Source: JABFRZ01 sp964631945
Lineage (GTDB): Bacteria > Planctomycetota > UBA1135 > GCA-002686595
Reading direction: 5' to 3'
Length of the DNA: 64,000 bases
Assembly (NCBI GenBank): GCA_964631945.1
Contig: CAZWAY010000014.1
Coordinates: forward strand, 27,463-91,462
Part shown: in pieces, positions 47,106-57,517 of the stretch
Layout: the number at the start of each line of letters is the position of its first letter
Position numbering within the stretch: the stretch's first letter is position 1
Program-made: the position numbers and the translations under genes
The notes under the pieces: model-generated
Databases searched by the model: none
Told to the model about the DNA's origin: nothing
What the model saw: only the letters and a program-made list of their open reading frames with translations

Positions 47106-47294
47106 GGGGGCACGGGAAAGGGGGTGGAGGGGCGACCCGCGCGCGCCCACAGGGCGCGAGCCGGGGCCTGCGTTTGTACCCCGCGCCGCGCGCGCGGGAG
47201 GTTCGGGAACCGTCCAAAAAGCGCGCGCGCCGCGCGCGCGCCGACTTCCGGATTCGATTCCAACCCTGGAGCGTGCCAGCCTGTCCAACGGGCG

Positions 47295-47906
47295 ATGGCA
47301 TTCGCCGCCGACTCCGTGGAACCGCTCGGTCCCGTAGATTCCCGCGCTTCATCGACGCCCCCCGCTGCGGAAGCCGTCGCAGCCAGCGGCGCGCCACTCG
47401 ACGCCGCCGCGCACGCCGCCGCGCGCGGCGACCTGGCGGCCTTCGAGCGCTTCCATCGCGCGACCGTGGGGCGCGTCCACAGCCTGGCGCGACGGCTGCT
47501 CGGCGCGGCGCGCGCGGACGAGGCCACCCAGGAGGTCTACCTGCGCGCCTGGCGCGGCCTCGCGAGCTGGCGGGGCGAGGCCAGCGCGGCCACCTGGCTC
47601 CACAGTCTGGCGCGCAACACGCTGATCAACCTCGCCGCGCGCCGCCAGCCGCCCACGGGTGGCGAGCACGAGCTCGAGGCCCGGCCGGCGCGGCACGCAC
47701 GTCTCGGCCTGCGGCTCGAGCTCGAGGAGGCCATCGCGAGTCTGCCCGAGGGTGCGCGCACGGTGTTCGTGCTGCACGACGTGGAGGGCTGTTCGCACGA
47801 GGAGATCGCCGCGCGCCTCGGGCTCGCGCTGGGCACCTCCAAGTCGCAGCTGCACCGCGCACGCCTGCTGCTGCGCGCGGCGCTCTCGGAAGGACCCAGG
47901 ACATGA
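47295..47906 (+). CDS. ECF-type RNA polymerase sigma factor
   Basis: A 203-residue sigma factor. After about 40 low-complexity residues, region 2 spans AFERFHRATVGRVHSLARRL and DEATQEVYLRAWRGLASW; region 4 spans LEEAIASLPEGARTVFVLHDVEGCSHEEIAARLGLALGTSKSQLHRA, the promoter-recognition helix-turn-helix. The group is that of extracytoplasmic-function sigma factors. Its stop overlaps the start of an anti-sigma gene by 4 bp, so it is probably held inactive by it. A GGAAC at 47206-47210 is a possible ECF -35 element, but no matching -10 was seen. Confidence 0.9.
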   Translation: MAFAADSVEPLGPVDSRASSTPPAAEAVAASGAPLDAAAHAAARGDLAAFERFHRATVGRVHSLARRLLGAARADEATQEVYLRAWRGLASWRGEASAATWLHSLARNTLINLAARRQPPTGGEHELEARPARHARLGLRLELEEAIASLPEGARTVFVLHDVEGCSHEEIAARLGLALGTSKSQLHRARLLLRAALSEGPRT

Positions 47907-48574
47907 ACGCACCCACCCACGATCCCTTCGAAGCGCGGCTCTCGGAGTACCTCGACGGCGAGCTCGACAGCGCGGAGCGCGTCGTGCTGGAGGCGCACCT
48001 CGCGGGCTGTGCCCCCTGCCGCGAGCTCGTGGCCGACCTCGCTCGCATCCGCGCCGCGGCGCACGCGCTGGGCGAGCGTGCACCGGCGCGCGACCTCTGG
48101 CCGGAGCTGGCGGCCACGCTCACGAGCCGGGCGCGGGCGCGTCCCTGGGCGCCGATCCTGCTCGCCTTCGCGGCGGGCGTGTTGCTCGCGCTCGGCGCCT
48201 CCTGGGTACTCCAGCGCGGCGCGGCGCCGGAGACGCGCGTGGCGCGCGGCGAGAGCTACCTGCTCTTGCTGCACGAACCGGAGGACTTCGGCGCGGGCCT
48301 GGGCGCCGAGGAGCACGCCGCCATCGTCGAGCGCTACGCGCGCTGGGCGCGCGAGCTCGGGCCGCGCTGCCTGGGGGGCGAGGAGCTCGAGGCCAGCGGG
48401 CTCGAGCTCCATCCCGGTGCCAGCGCGCCGGTGATGACGGCCGGCGGCGCCCGCGTCGGCGGCTACTTCCTGGTCGAGGTCGCGGATCAGGCCGCGGCCA
48501 TCGAGCTGGCGCGCGGCTGTCCGCACCTCGGGCAGGGCGGCTGGATCGAGCTGCGTCGCATCCGCACCCACTAG
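47903..48574 (+). CDS. Anti-sigma factor with zinc-finger domain, membrane helix and YCII-like C-terminal domain
   Basis: A 223-residue protein. The cytoplasmic N-terminal zinc-binding anti-sigma domain shows H-x3-C-x2-C in EAHLAGCAPCRELV, preceded by LSEYLDGELD, which is typical of ECF inhibitors. One transmembrane helix follows (residues 83-102, PILLAFAAGVLLALGASWVL). The outer domain (about 112-223) looks like a YCII/DGPF ferredoxin-like fold: SYLLLLHEPEDFGAG, YARWARELG, and GGYFLVEVADQAAAIELA. Fusion of YCII to an anti-sigma factor is unusual; it may be the signal-sensing part. Overlaps the sigma gene by 4 bp. Confidence 0.8.
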   Translation: MNAPTHDPFEARLSEYLDGELDSAERVVLEAHLAGCAPCRELVADLARIRAAAHALGERAPARDLWPELAATLTSRARARPWAPILLAFAAGVLLALGASWVLQRGAAPETRVARGESYLLLLHEPEDFGAGLGAEEHAAIVERYARWARELGPRCLGGEELEASGLELHPGASAPVMTAGGARVGGYFLVEVADQAAAIELARGCPHLGQGGWIELRRIRTH

Positions 48575-48597
48575 AGGCTTCCGCGAGGACCGAGGCC

Positions 48598-49866
48598 ATG
48601 CCGTCCCTGCTCCCGTTCGCGCTCGCACTCACCGCTCCGCTCCAGGCCCCGGCGCCGGCCTTCCGGCCCGCGATCCACGGACTCGAGCTCCCCGTGCGCG
48701 ACGTGCGCGCGGCCGAGCGCGCCTACGCGGCGGGCTTCGGTTTCCGGGTCCTCTACTCGGGCGGCGAGCTGGCGCGCCTCGAGAAGGACGGCCTCGAGCT
48801 CGTGCTGGTGCGCTCGGACGCTCCGTCGGCGCCGGCCGGGGCCGCGAGCCTGTACCTCGACCTGGAGGCGCGCGACCTCGAGCGCGCGGCCGAGCGCGCC
48901 AGGGTCGCTGGCTTCGAGGTCTCGGAGCCGCACACGATCCCGATCGGACGCTCCGTAGGCGCGCGCGACGCCGACGGACACCTCACGAACCTGATCGACC
49001 TGGACCCGGGCGCGGGCCAGGGCGAGGACGCGCTCGTGCTCTTCGACGTGGCCCTCGACCTCGAGACCGGCGCCGACTGGGAGTTCGTCGAGCGCCTTGG
49101 CTTCCGCCTCCTCATCCGGCGCTACGTGCCCGACGCGCTCGCGACCGAGAAGGCCGGCGCGGCCGAGCTCGTGCTCCATCGCCGAGCCGAGCGCGGGCGT
49201 GTGACGGGCACGAACTCGGCCGCCCTCTTGCTCGCCGTGGAGCAGCTCGAGCCCGCCGTGGCGGCCCTGGCCGAGCTCGGCTTCGTGGAGGCACGGGTCC
49301 TGCCGCGGGCCACGCCCCAGGGACGGCGCGTGCCCCTGACGGTTCCGTCCGGCCTACGCCTCGAGCTAGTCGAGCGTTCGCCGGCCCAGCTCGCCTTCGA
49401 GCGCCTGTGCGCGCTCGCGGGCCATTGGGAGGGCCGTTCCAGCGCCGGCTGGAGCTCGCGCTGCGAGCTCGAGGTCATCGCGCGCGGCTCGGCCTTGCTC
49501 GAGCGCACGAACTTCGAGGCGCATCCGGGCGAGACCATGCTCACGCTGTTCCACAAGGACGGCGCCGAACTCGTGCTCACGCACTACTGCGTGGCCGGCA
49601 ACCAGCCGCGCCTGGTGGCCAGCGAGCTCGGGCCCGACACGCTGCGCTTCACCTTCCGCGACGCCACCAACCTGGCCTCGCGCGAGCAGGGCCACATGGA
49701 CGAGGCGCTCCTGCGCCTCGAGGGCCCGGATGCGTTCTCGGCGCAGTGGAGCTACTATCAGGCCGGAAAGCCCGCCTGGATGGAGGAGATCCACTACCGG
49801 CGGCTCGGGGTGGCGCCGCCGGGCGCCGTGGCTCCCGCTGCAGCCTCCGCTGGGCACGAGCACTGA
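48598..49866 (+). CDS. Secreted VOC (glyoxalase-like) protein with lipocalin-like C-terminal domain
   Basis: A 422-residue protein with a signal peptide (PSLLPFALALTAPLQA). Two tandem vicinal-oxygen-chelate modules follow (residues 24-140 and 145-260): the first shows HGLELPVRDVRAAERAYAAGFGFRVLYSG and RDADGHLTNLID, the second lacks clear metal ligands. The last 155 residues (ALAGHWEGRSSAGWSSRCELE, RTNFEAHPGETMLTLFHKDG) resemble the DUF1579 beta-barrel family. Function is unclear; a binding or lactoylglutathione-like role is possible. It begins 24 bp after the anti-sigma gene and may share its transcript. Confidence 0.75.
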   Translation: MPSLLPFALALTAPLQAPAPAFRPAIHGLELPVRDVRAAERAYAAGFGFRVLYSGGELARLEKDGLELVLVRSDAPSAPAGAASLYLDLEARDLERAAERARVAGFEVSEPHTIPIGRSVGARDADGHLTNLIDLDPGAGQGEDALVLFDVALDLETGADWEFVERLGFRLLIRRYVPDALATEKAGAAELVLHRRAERGRVTGTNSAALLLAVEQLEPAVAALAELGFVEARVLPRATPQGRRVPLTVPSGLRLELVERSPAQLAFERLCALAGHWEGRSSAGWSSRCELEVIARGSALLERTNFEAHPGETMLTLFHKDGAELVLTHYCVAGNQPRLVASELGPDTLRFTFRDATNLASREQGHMDEALLRLEGPDAFSAQWSYYQAGKPAWMEEIHYRRLGVAPPGAVAPAAASAGHEH

Positions 49867-49931
49867 AGTTCGGCGCGGCTCGACGCCGGGGCCACTTGCT
49901 TCCGCTCGCATGCCTGGCGAGGCTCTCGCCC

Positions 49932-50585
49932 GTGAGCGAACGACGCACGCTCGAGGTCCCGCGCACGGCGCGCTACCACGTGCTCGGCGCGGGCTCGGAT
50001 CCCGTGCGCGAGGCCTGGTTCCTGCTGCACGGCTACGGGCAGCTCGCCGGACCGTTCCTCGACTCGCTGGCGCCGCTGGCGCGGCCGGGGCGGATCCTGG
50101 TGGCGCCCGAGGCGCTCTCGCGCTTCTACCTGCGGCGCGGCACGGGCGAGGTCGGCGCGACGTGGATGACGAAGGAGGAGCGCGCCAGCGAGATCCAGGA
50201 CAACGTGCGCTACCTCGACCTCGTGGCCGAGGAGCTGCACACCGCGCATCCCGAGTTGCGCGCGCTCCAGGCCCTCGGCTTCTCGCAGGGCGGCGCCACG
50301 GCCGCGCGCTGGGCGCTGCTCGGGAGCGCCGCGCTCGCGCGCGTCACGCTGTGGGGCTGCCCGTTCCCGCCCGACCTCGAGCTGACTCGGCTGGCCGAGC
50401 GCGCGCGCCGGATTCACTGGACCTTCGTGCTCGGCGACGCCGACCGGAGCATCGAGCGTGCGCCCTGGGAAGAGGGCCTCGGCCGTTTGCGCGCGGCCGG
50501 CTGTGAACCCGAGCTGCGCGCCTTCTCCGGCGGGCACGAGCTCGAGGAACGGACGCTGCTCGACCTCGCGCGCGCCCCACTCTGA
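49932..50585 (+). CDS. Phospholipase/carboxylesterase-type alpha/beta hydrolase
   Basis: A 217-residue hydrolase of the carboxylesterase/thioesterase family. The oxyanion region WFLLHGYGQLAGPFLD, the nucleophile elbow GFSQGGATAARW (serine near residue 119), the catalytic Asp in FVLGDADRSI and a C-terminal histidine in FSGGHELEERTL complete the triad. The start is GTG 49932; no upstream ATG in frame gives a better N-terminus. No signal peptide was seen, so it is likely cytoplasmic. Confidence 0.84.
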   Translation: MSERRTLEVPRTARYHVLGAGSDPVREAWFLLHGYGQLAGPFLDSLAPLARPGRILVAPEALSRFYLRRGTGEVGATWMTKEERASEIQDNVRYLDLVAEELHTAHPELRALQALGFSQGGATAARWALLGSAALARVTLWGCPFPPDLELTRLAERARRIHWTFVLGDADRSIERAPWEEGLGRLRAAGCEPELRAFSGGHELEERTLLDLARAPL

Positions 50586-50615
50586 TCCGAGCGCGGCCCG
50601 CTTCGCCCGAGCGCA

Positions 50616-52217
<1,602 letters not shown>

Positions 52218-52236
52218 GGCGGAGAGCGACGCAGCA

Positions 52237-53304
52237 TCACCGAACGAGGCGCGGCGGTCCAGACTCCGTCGCGGACAGCCTCCAGACCGTGGTCGTGTGC
52301 CGGACCTCGCCCGCGCGGAGCACGACCGAGGGGAACGCGGGCTGGTGGACGGCATCCGGGAAGAGCTGCGTCTCGAGGCACACCCCGCCGAAGCGCGGAT
52401 AGCGGATGCCGCCCTTCCCCACGATCCCATCGAGGTGGTTACCGCTGTAGAGCTGCAGCCCGGGGGCGTCGGTGTGGACCTCGAGCGTGCGGCCCGAGCG
52501 CGGGTCCGAGAGGCGTGCTGCCAGGGCGCCGCCGGGCCCATCGAGCGCGTAGCAGAGGTCGTAGCCGCCGACGGGCGCTCGGGCCAGCTCCGCGATGCGA
52601 GCCCCGATCGGACGCGGGCGGCGGAAATCGAAGGGCGTGCCCTCCACGCTGGCCAGCTCGCCGGTGGGGACGAGATCCCGGTCGACGACGACGTAGCGCG
52701 CGGCGAAGACTTGCAACTGGTGATCGAGCACCGTGCCGCCGCCCGCGAGGTTGAAATACGCGTGCTGGGTCGGGTTGGCGATCGTCGTCGCGCTGGCGTG
52801 GGACTGCAGCCGGACGCCCAGGTCCAGCCTTGCGGGCCCGGAGGACTCCAGCGAATACGAGCACGTGCACTCCAGCGCGCCGGGATAGCCCTCCTCGCCG
52901 TCCGGGCTCTGCAGGCACAGGGCGAGCCCGCGCTCGGACAGGCCCGCCACCGTCCACGCACGCCGATCGAAGCCGCGAGCCCCGCCGTGGAGGTGGTGGC
53001 GGCCTTCGTTGGCGCTCAGCCGTACCTCGCGTCCATCGAGGATGAAGTGCGCGTCGGCGATGCGGTTCGCACAGCGCCCGACGACGCCGCCGAAGTACGG
53101 ATTGCTCGCGGACTCGTACTCCACGAGCGTGTCGAAGCCCAGCACGACGTCGGCGCGCTGGCCGTGGCGGTCGGGGACGTCCAGCGTCACGAGGGTGGCT
53201 CCGAAGCTGGCGAAGCGCGCGCGCAGCGCGCCCTGCTCGAGCGTGAACAGCTCGACCGGCTCGCCCGCGCGCGTCGTGCCCCAGGGCTCGCGCCGGACGC
53301 TCAC
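52237..53304 (-). CDS. galM: Aldose 1-epimerase (mutarotase)
   Basis: A 355-residue galactose mutarotase-like enzyme that interconverts alpha and beta sugar anomers. Conserved stretches are FGATLVTLDVPDRHG, NPYFGGVVGRCANRIA, HHLHGGARGFDRRAW, the catalytic histidine region NPTQHAYFNLAG, and the glutamate-bearing FGGVCLETQLFPDA. No signal peptide. GTG 53304 overlaps the stop of the upstream dioxygenase gene by 4 bp, so the two are coupled. No other sugar pathway gene lies alongside, so its true substrate is not evident. Confidence 0.9.
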   Translation of the reverse strand: MSVRREPWGTTRAGEPVELFTLEQGALRARFASFGATLVTLDVPDRHGQRADVVLGFDTLVEYESASNPYFGGVVGRCANRIADAHFILDGREVRLSANEGRHHLHGGARGFDRRAWTVAGLSERGLALCLQSPDGEEGYPGALECTCSYSLESSGPARLDLGVRLQSHASATTIANPTQHAYFNLAGGGTVLDHQLQVFAARYVVVDRDLVPTGELASVEGTPFDFRRPRPIGARIAELARAPVGGYDLCYALDGPGGALAARLSDPRSGRTLEVHTDAPGLQLYSGNHLDGIVGKGGIRYPRFGGVCLETQLFPDAVHQPAFPSVVLRAGEVRHTTTVWRLSATESGPPRLVR

Positions 53305-54140
53305 CGCGCCTGTCGGTCGGCGAATCCCACCCGATCGAGCACGCCCTGCCCGTCGTTGTGCGAGTGCGTGAAGCCCAGGCGCCGCTCCTCGGCCACGGTC
53401 GCCGCCGCGCGGAAGGCGACCACGTACGCGCGCCGCCAGCCGCTGGTGGAGTTGCCGCCCGAGCCGTGCAACACGCGCTCGTCGTGCACGGTCACGTCGC
53501 CGCGCCGGATAGGCACCGGGCGGATCTCGTCCTTCACCGGATCGACGTCGGTCAGGAGCGTGTGCGACTTGCCGCGGTCGCCGTCCAGCGGCCGGTGCGG
53601 ACGCAGCGGGAAACGCTGCGAGCCCGGCACGAAGCGCATGCAGCCGTTGGCCAGGGTCGAGTCGTCGACCGCGAGCCACACGGTGGCCGTGCGCGAGTCG
53701 GGGAACACCGGCCAGTAGGCCTGGTCCTGATGCCACTCGAAGACGGCGTCGGTCTTGTGGGGACGCTTGGCGAGCAGCTGGTCGTAGTCGAGCACCATGC
53801 CCGGGCCGTGCAGCTGCTCGGCGATGCTCGCCGCGCGCCGCTCGAACACGTTTCCCTGCCAGGCGGGGTGGTAGCGCCGCGGCAACATCACGTTGACGAT
53901 CGAGTACTGCTCGAAGTCGCGCGCGTAGTCGCCCGACATGTCGCACAGGTCCCGGCCGGGCACGGCGATCTCGCGCTTCAGGAAGCGCTCGTAGGTGGCC
54001 TCGATCTCGGCCAGCTCGTCGTCGGCGAGCACGCCCTCTAGGTGCACGTAACCGTCGCGGCGGAAGCGCTCGCGCTCCGCCGCGGCGACCCGATACGACG
54101 GACCGTCGCGGCGGTCGTTTGCAGGCGGGCAGTGACTCAT
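53301..54140 (-). CDS. Phytanoyl-CoA dioxygenase family Fe(II)/2-oxoglutarate oxygenase
   Basis: A 279-residue oxygenase. The iron triad is His-x-Asp in WHQDQAYW near residue 138 and a distal His in RVLHGSGGNST near 231, followed by the 2-oxoglutarate-binding arginine in WRRAYVVAF. Members hydroxylate small molecules such as acyl-CoAs or ectoine. ATG 54140 is preferred; a TAGCAT box lies 16 nt upstream on the minus strand, and an alternative ATG at 54158 adds six residues. The gene is translationally coupled to galM. The substrate cannot be named. Confidence 0.83.
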   Translation of the reverse strand: MSHCPPANDRRDGPSYRVAAAERERFRRDGYVHLEGVLADDELAEIEATYERFLKREIAVPGRDLCDMSGDYARDFEQYSIVNVMLPRRYHPAWQGNVFERRAASIAEQLHGPGMVLDYDQLLAKRPHKTDAVFEWHQDQAYWPVFPDSRTATVWLAVDDSTLANGCMRFVPGSQRFPLRPHRPLDGDRGKSHTLLTDVDPVKDEIRPVPIRRGDVTVHDERVLHGSGGNSTSGWRRAYVVAFRAAATVAEERRLGFTHSHNDGQGVLDRVGFADRQAR

Positions 54141-54264
54141 GGCCTCGGCGGCTCCCATGCTAACCGCGCGCGAAGGGCGCGAGCCGCGCGCGGCCCGCCC
54201 GGTGTAGGATGCGGGACGGGATCCAGTGGGCCGTGTCCCCATCCACTCCCGCTCGCACCGCACC

Positions 54265-55363
54265 ATGCGCCTCGGTCTCGCCTGCCTGCTCGCCGCCGCG
54301 CCCCTCGCCGCCCAGGAGGTGCCCCGGCAGCCCGTACGCTCGGTCCCCGGGGGCCTGACCGCCTACCGGCCGCAGCGCGGCGCAGGCTACGCGCCCTTCG
54401 TGCGCACGGCGGTGCCGGAGGCGCTCGAGGACGACGTCGCCTTCGGGCCCGGGATCCGCGTGAACGGAGCGGGCGAGAGCGACCCCGCGGGCGAGGACGA
54501 TCTGATCGAGCTCGAGGTCGGACGCCTCCTGCAGGGCGAGCTCGTGCTGGCGCGCAGCGGAGCGGAGCTCGCGGTATGGCGCACGCGCACGAAGCAGGCC
54601 GGCACCGAGCTCGCCTTCACCAACGATCGCTCGGCGCCGCTCGCCTTCGGCAGCGCGCCGCGCCTGACTCTGTGGGTCGAGTGGCCGAGCGCGGCGCCCG
54701 GCCTCGCCACGCTCGAGCTGCGCACCGAGGCGCGCGACGCGCGCCTCGACCGTCTCGTGTTCCACGCCTTCCAGGGCCTGGTGGTGGCGCTCGGCGGCGA
54801 GGGCCAGACGCCCGGGATCCCGCTCGACCCGAACCACGGCAGCTTCGTGATCGCGACCGAGCTGTACGGGCGCGGCTACGACGTGCTCATGCGCGACGAG
54901 GACGAGGTCGCGCCCGACGGCTCCGGCCCGGTCTACAGCGAGGTCGTCAACGCGATCCAGCACCGCGCGGTGGGCCAGCTCGCGGTCTTCGGCTACAGCC
55001 ACGGCGGCGGCTCGACCTACGACCTGTGTCGAACGGCTGAACACCTTCCGCGCCTCGATCGGGACGTTCACCATCGGCTTCACGTCCTACGTGGACGGCG
55101 TGGAGAACGACTCGGACATCGACACGCAGCAGGAGCTGCGCAAGCCACCCACGAGCGGCTACCACGCCAACCACTACCAGGTCGGTACCCTGGCCGACTT
55201 CTTCCTGGACGGCGGTCCGGTCGGCGCGTCCTTCCCGGCCCCGACCGGCCTGAACGTCGAGACGGTCTTCTGGGGCGTCGGCGCGACGCACTTCCTGGTG
55301 GACGACTACTCCCAGGTGCGCGACTTCGTCCTCGCGAACCTCGAACCCCGCGTGGACCGCTGA
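54265..55363 (+). pseudogene. Alpha/beta-hydrolase-like secreted protein with +1 frameshift
   Basis: The product is split across two frames. From ATG 54265 the first frame has a signal peptide (RLGLACLLAAAPLAAQ) and reaches AVFGYSHGGGSTYDLC, a lipase-like nucleophile elbow, near residue 260. At about 55028-55033 the sequence continues sensibly only one base further, where the +2 frame gives ERLNTFRASIGTFTIGFTSY and then runs to TGA 55361-55363 (LEPRVDR). One extra base near TGTCGAAC explains the break. It may be a real mutation or a sequencing error; either way the full product would be about 366 residues. A downstream start at 55091 is only a fragment. Confidence 0.7.
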
Positions 55364-55375
55364 GGAGATCCGAGC

Positions 55376-56194
55376 ATGAACCCGATCCACTCCTGCGCCG
55401 TGCTGCTGCTCGCGCTCGCTCCGAGCGCGCAACGGGTCGCGCCCGAGCGCCTGCCGCGCGCCGATCCCGCCCAGCAGGCCGCCATCCGCGCCGTGCTCGA
55501 CGCCACCGACGCCGATGCCCGTCGCGACGCCCTCGCGGCCCTGCGCGCGGGCGCCGGGCCGCGCCACGAGCAGCTCGTGCCGCAGCTCTTCCGGCTGCTG
55601 CAGCAGGCCACCGACACGCGCGAGGGCATGGCCTTCGGCGTGCTCGTCGAGGCCCTGCCCATCCCGCCCGAGCACGTGGTCGAGGCCCTGCTGCCGCTGC
55701 TCGAGAGCGAGGACGTCGCCCTGCGCTCGGCCGTCGGCGGCGTGTTCGCCGAGTACGAGGATCGCTCGGCGGAGCGCGGGGCGAGCTTCACCGTCTACCG
55801 GCCGTTCCTGGCGCGGGGCGCGCCGCTCGGTCTGGCGCGGCACCTGTTCGAGACCGATCCGGGCGCGGCGCTCCTGGCGTTCGCGCGGCTCGAGGCACGC
55901 GAGCCCGACGAGCTGCGCCCGCTGCTGTGGGCCGAGCACGCGCTGGCCGACGCGCTGTGGCGGTTCCACTTCCGGCGCCTCCCGGCCGGCGACTTCGCGC
56001 GCGCGGAGCCCGAGGCCGTGTCCCAGCTCGCCTTCCTGGCCCGCCACCCGCGCTGGTGGGCGCGGCTTTACGCGGCCGAGCTGGCCCTGGGCGAGCCCGC
56101 CCTGCGCACGCTCGTGCCGCTGGACGAGCTCGCGCGCGACGCACACGGGCTGGTGCGCGAGCGCGCCGCACTCGCGCTCCAGGCAGGGCGCTGA
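55376..56194 (+). CDS. Secreted HEAT-like alpha-helical protein of unknown function
   Basis: A 272-residue protein that starts 12 bp after the frameshifted gene, so it is likely in the same transcript. Residues 1-18 look like a signal peptide (NPIHSCAVLLLALAPSA). The rest is Ala/Leu/Arg-rich helical repeat (HEAT/armadillo-like): HVVEALLPLLESEDVALRSAV, LARHLFETDPGAALLAFARL, and ALADALWRFHFRRL. No catalytic motif is visible. It could scaffold the hydrolase-like neighbour; that is a guess from position. Confidence 0.65.
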   Translation: MNPIHSCAVLLLALAPSAQRVAPERLPRADPAQQAAIRAVLDATDADARRDALAALRAGAGPRHEQLVPQLFRLLQQATDTREGMAFGVLVEALPIPPEHVVEALLPLLESEDVALRSAVGGVFAEYEDRSAERGASFTVYRPFLARGAPLGLARHLFETDPGAALLAFARLEAREPDELRPLLWAEHALADALWRFHFRRLPAGDFARAEPEAVSQLAFLARHPRWWARLYAAELALGEPALRTLVPLDELARDAHGLVRERAALALQAGR

Positions 56195-56203
56195 GTTCGC
56201 GGC

Positions 56204-56209
56204 TAGAAT
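56204..56209 (+). promoter_or_regulatory. -10-like TAGAAT box
   Basis: TAGAAT ends 9 nt before the GTG at 56219 of the J-protein gene, closely matching the hutH arrangement. Confidence 0.45.
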
Positions 56210-56218
56210 CCGGCGCCC

Positions 56219-57226
<1,008 letters not shown>

Positions 57227-57236
57227 GGAGGCCGCC

Positions 57237-57491
57237 ATGAACGCTCCGCGCGCGCCGTACCTCGAGATCCGCGGCCAGGCCTTCGTCACGCTGGAGACGG
57301 CGGCCGAGTGCTATCGCGTGGAGCTGCGCTGGGTCGAGCAGCTACACGCCGAGGGCCTGCTCGTCGGCGAGCGCGTGGGCAGCTCGCTCGCCTTCCCGGT
57401 GGCCGAACTCGACCGCCTGGCGGCGATCCTGCGCTGGCACCGCTACCACGGGCTCGAGCTCGACACCTTGCGGGCGCTGTTCGGGGATTAG
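57237..57491 (+). CDS. cbpM: Chaperone modulator CbpM (MerR-like)
   Basis: An 84-residue protein that starts 10 bp after cbpA, preceded by a strong AGGAGG-like site (57225-57231). The N-terminus carries a MerR-like helix-turn-helix with TLETAAECYRVELRWVEQLHAEGLL, as in CbpM. CbpM inhibits CbpA by binding its J domain. Small size and order match the standard cbpA-cbpM operon. It ends 26 bp before the convergent phosphoketolase gene. Confidence 0.85.
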   Translation: MNAPRAPYLEIRGQAFVTLETAAECYRVELRWVEQLHAEGLLVGERVGSSLAFPVAELDRLAAILRWHRYHGLELDTLRALFGD

Positions 57492-57517
57492 CGTCTCGCT
57501 CCGACGAAGGCGGGGCC

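Noticed and set aside
47221..47242. GC-alternating palindromic tract as a regulatory element or CRISPR-like repeat
   Set aside because: Runs of alternating GC occur all over this genome; no spacer-repeat periodicity was found.
55091..55363. A separate 90-residue gene
   Set aside because: It completes the fold of the hydrolase-like gene once the frameshift near 55030 is corrected; it has no start signal of its own.
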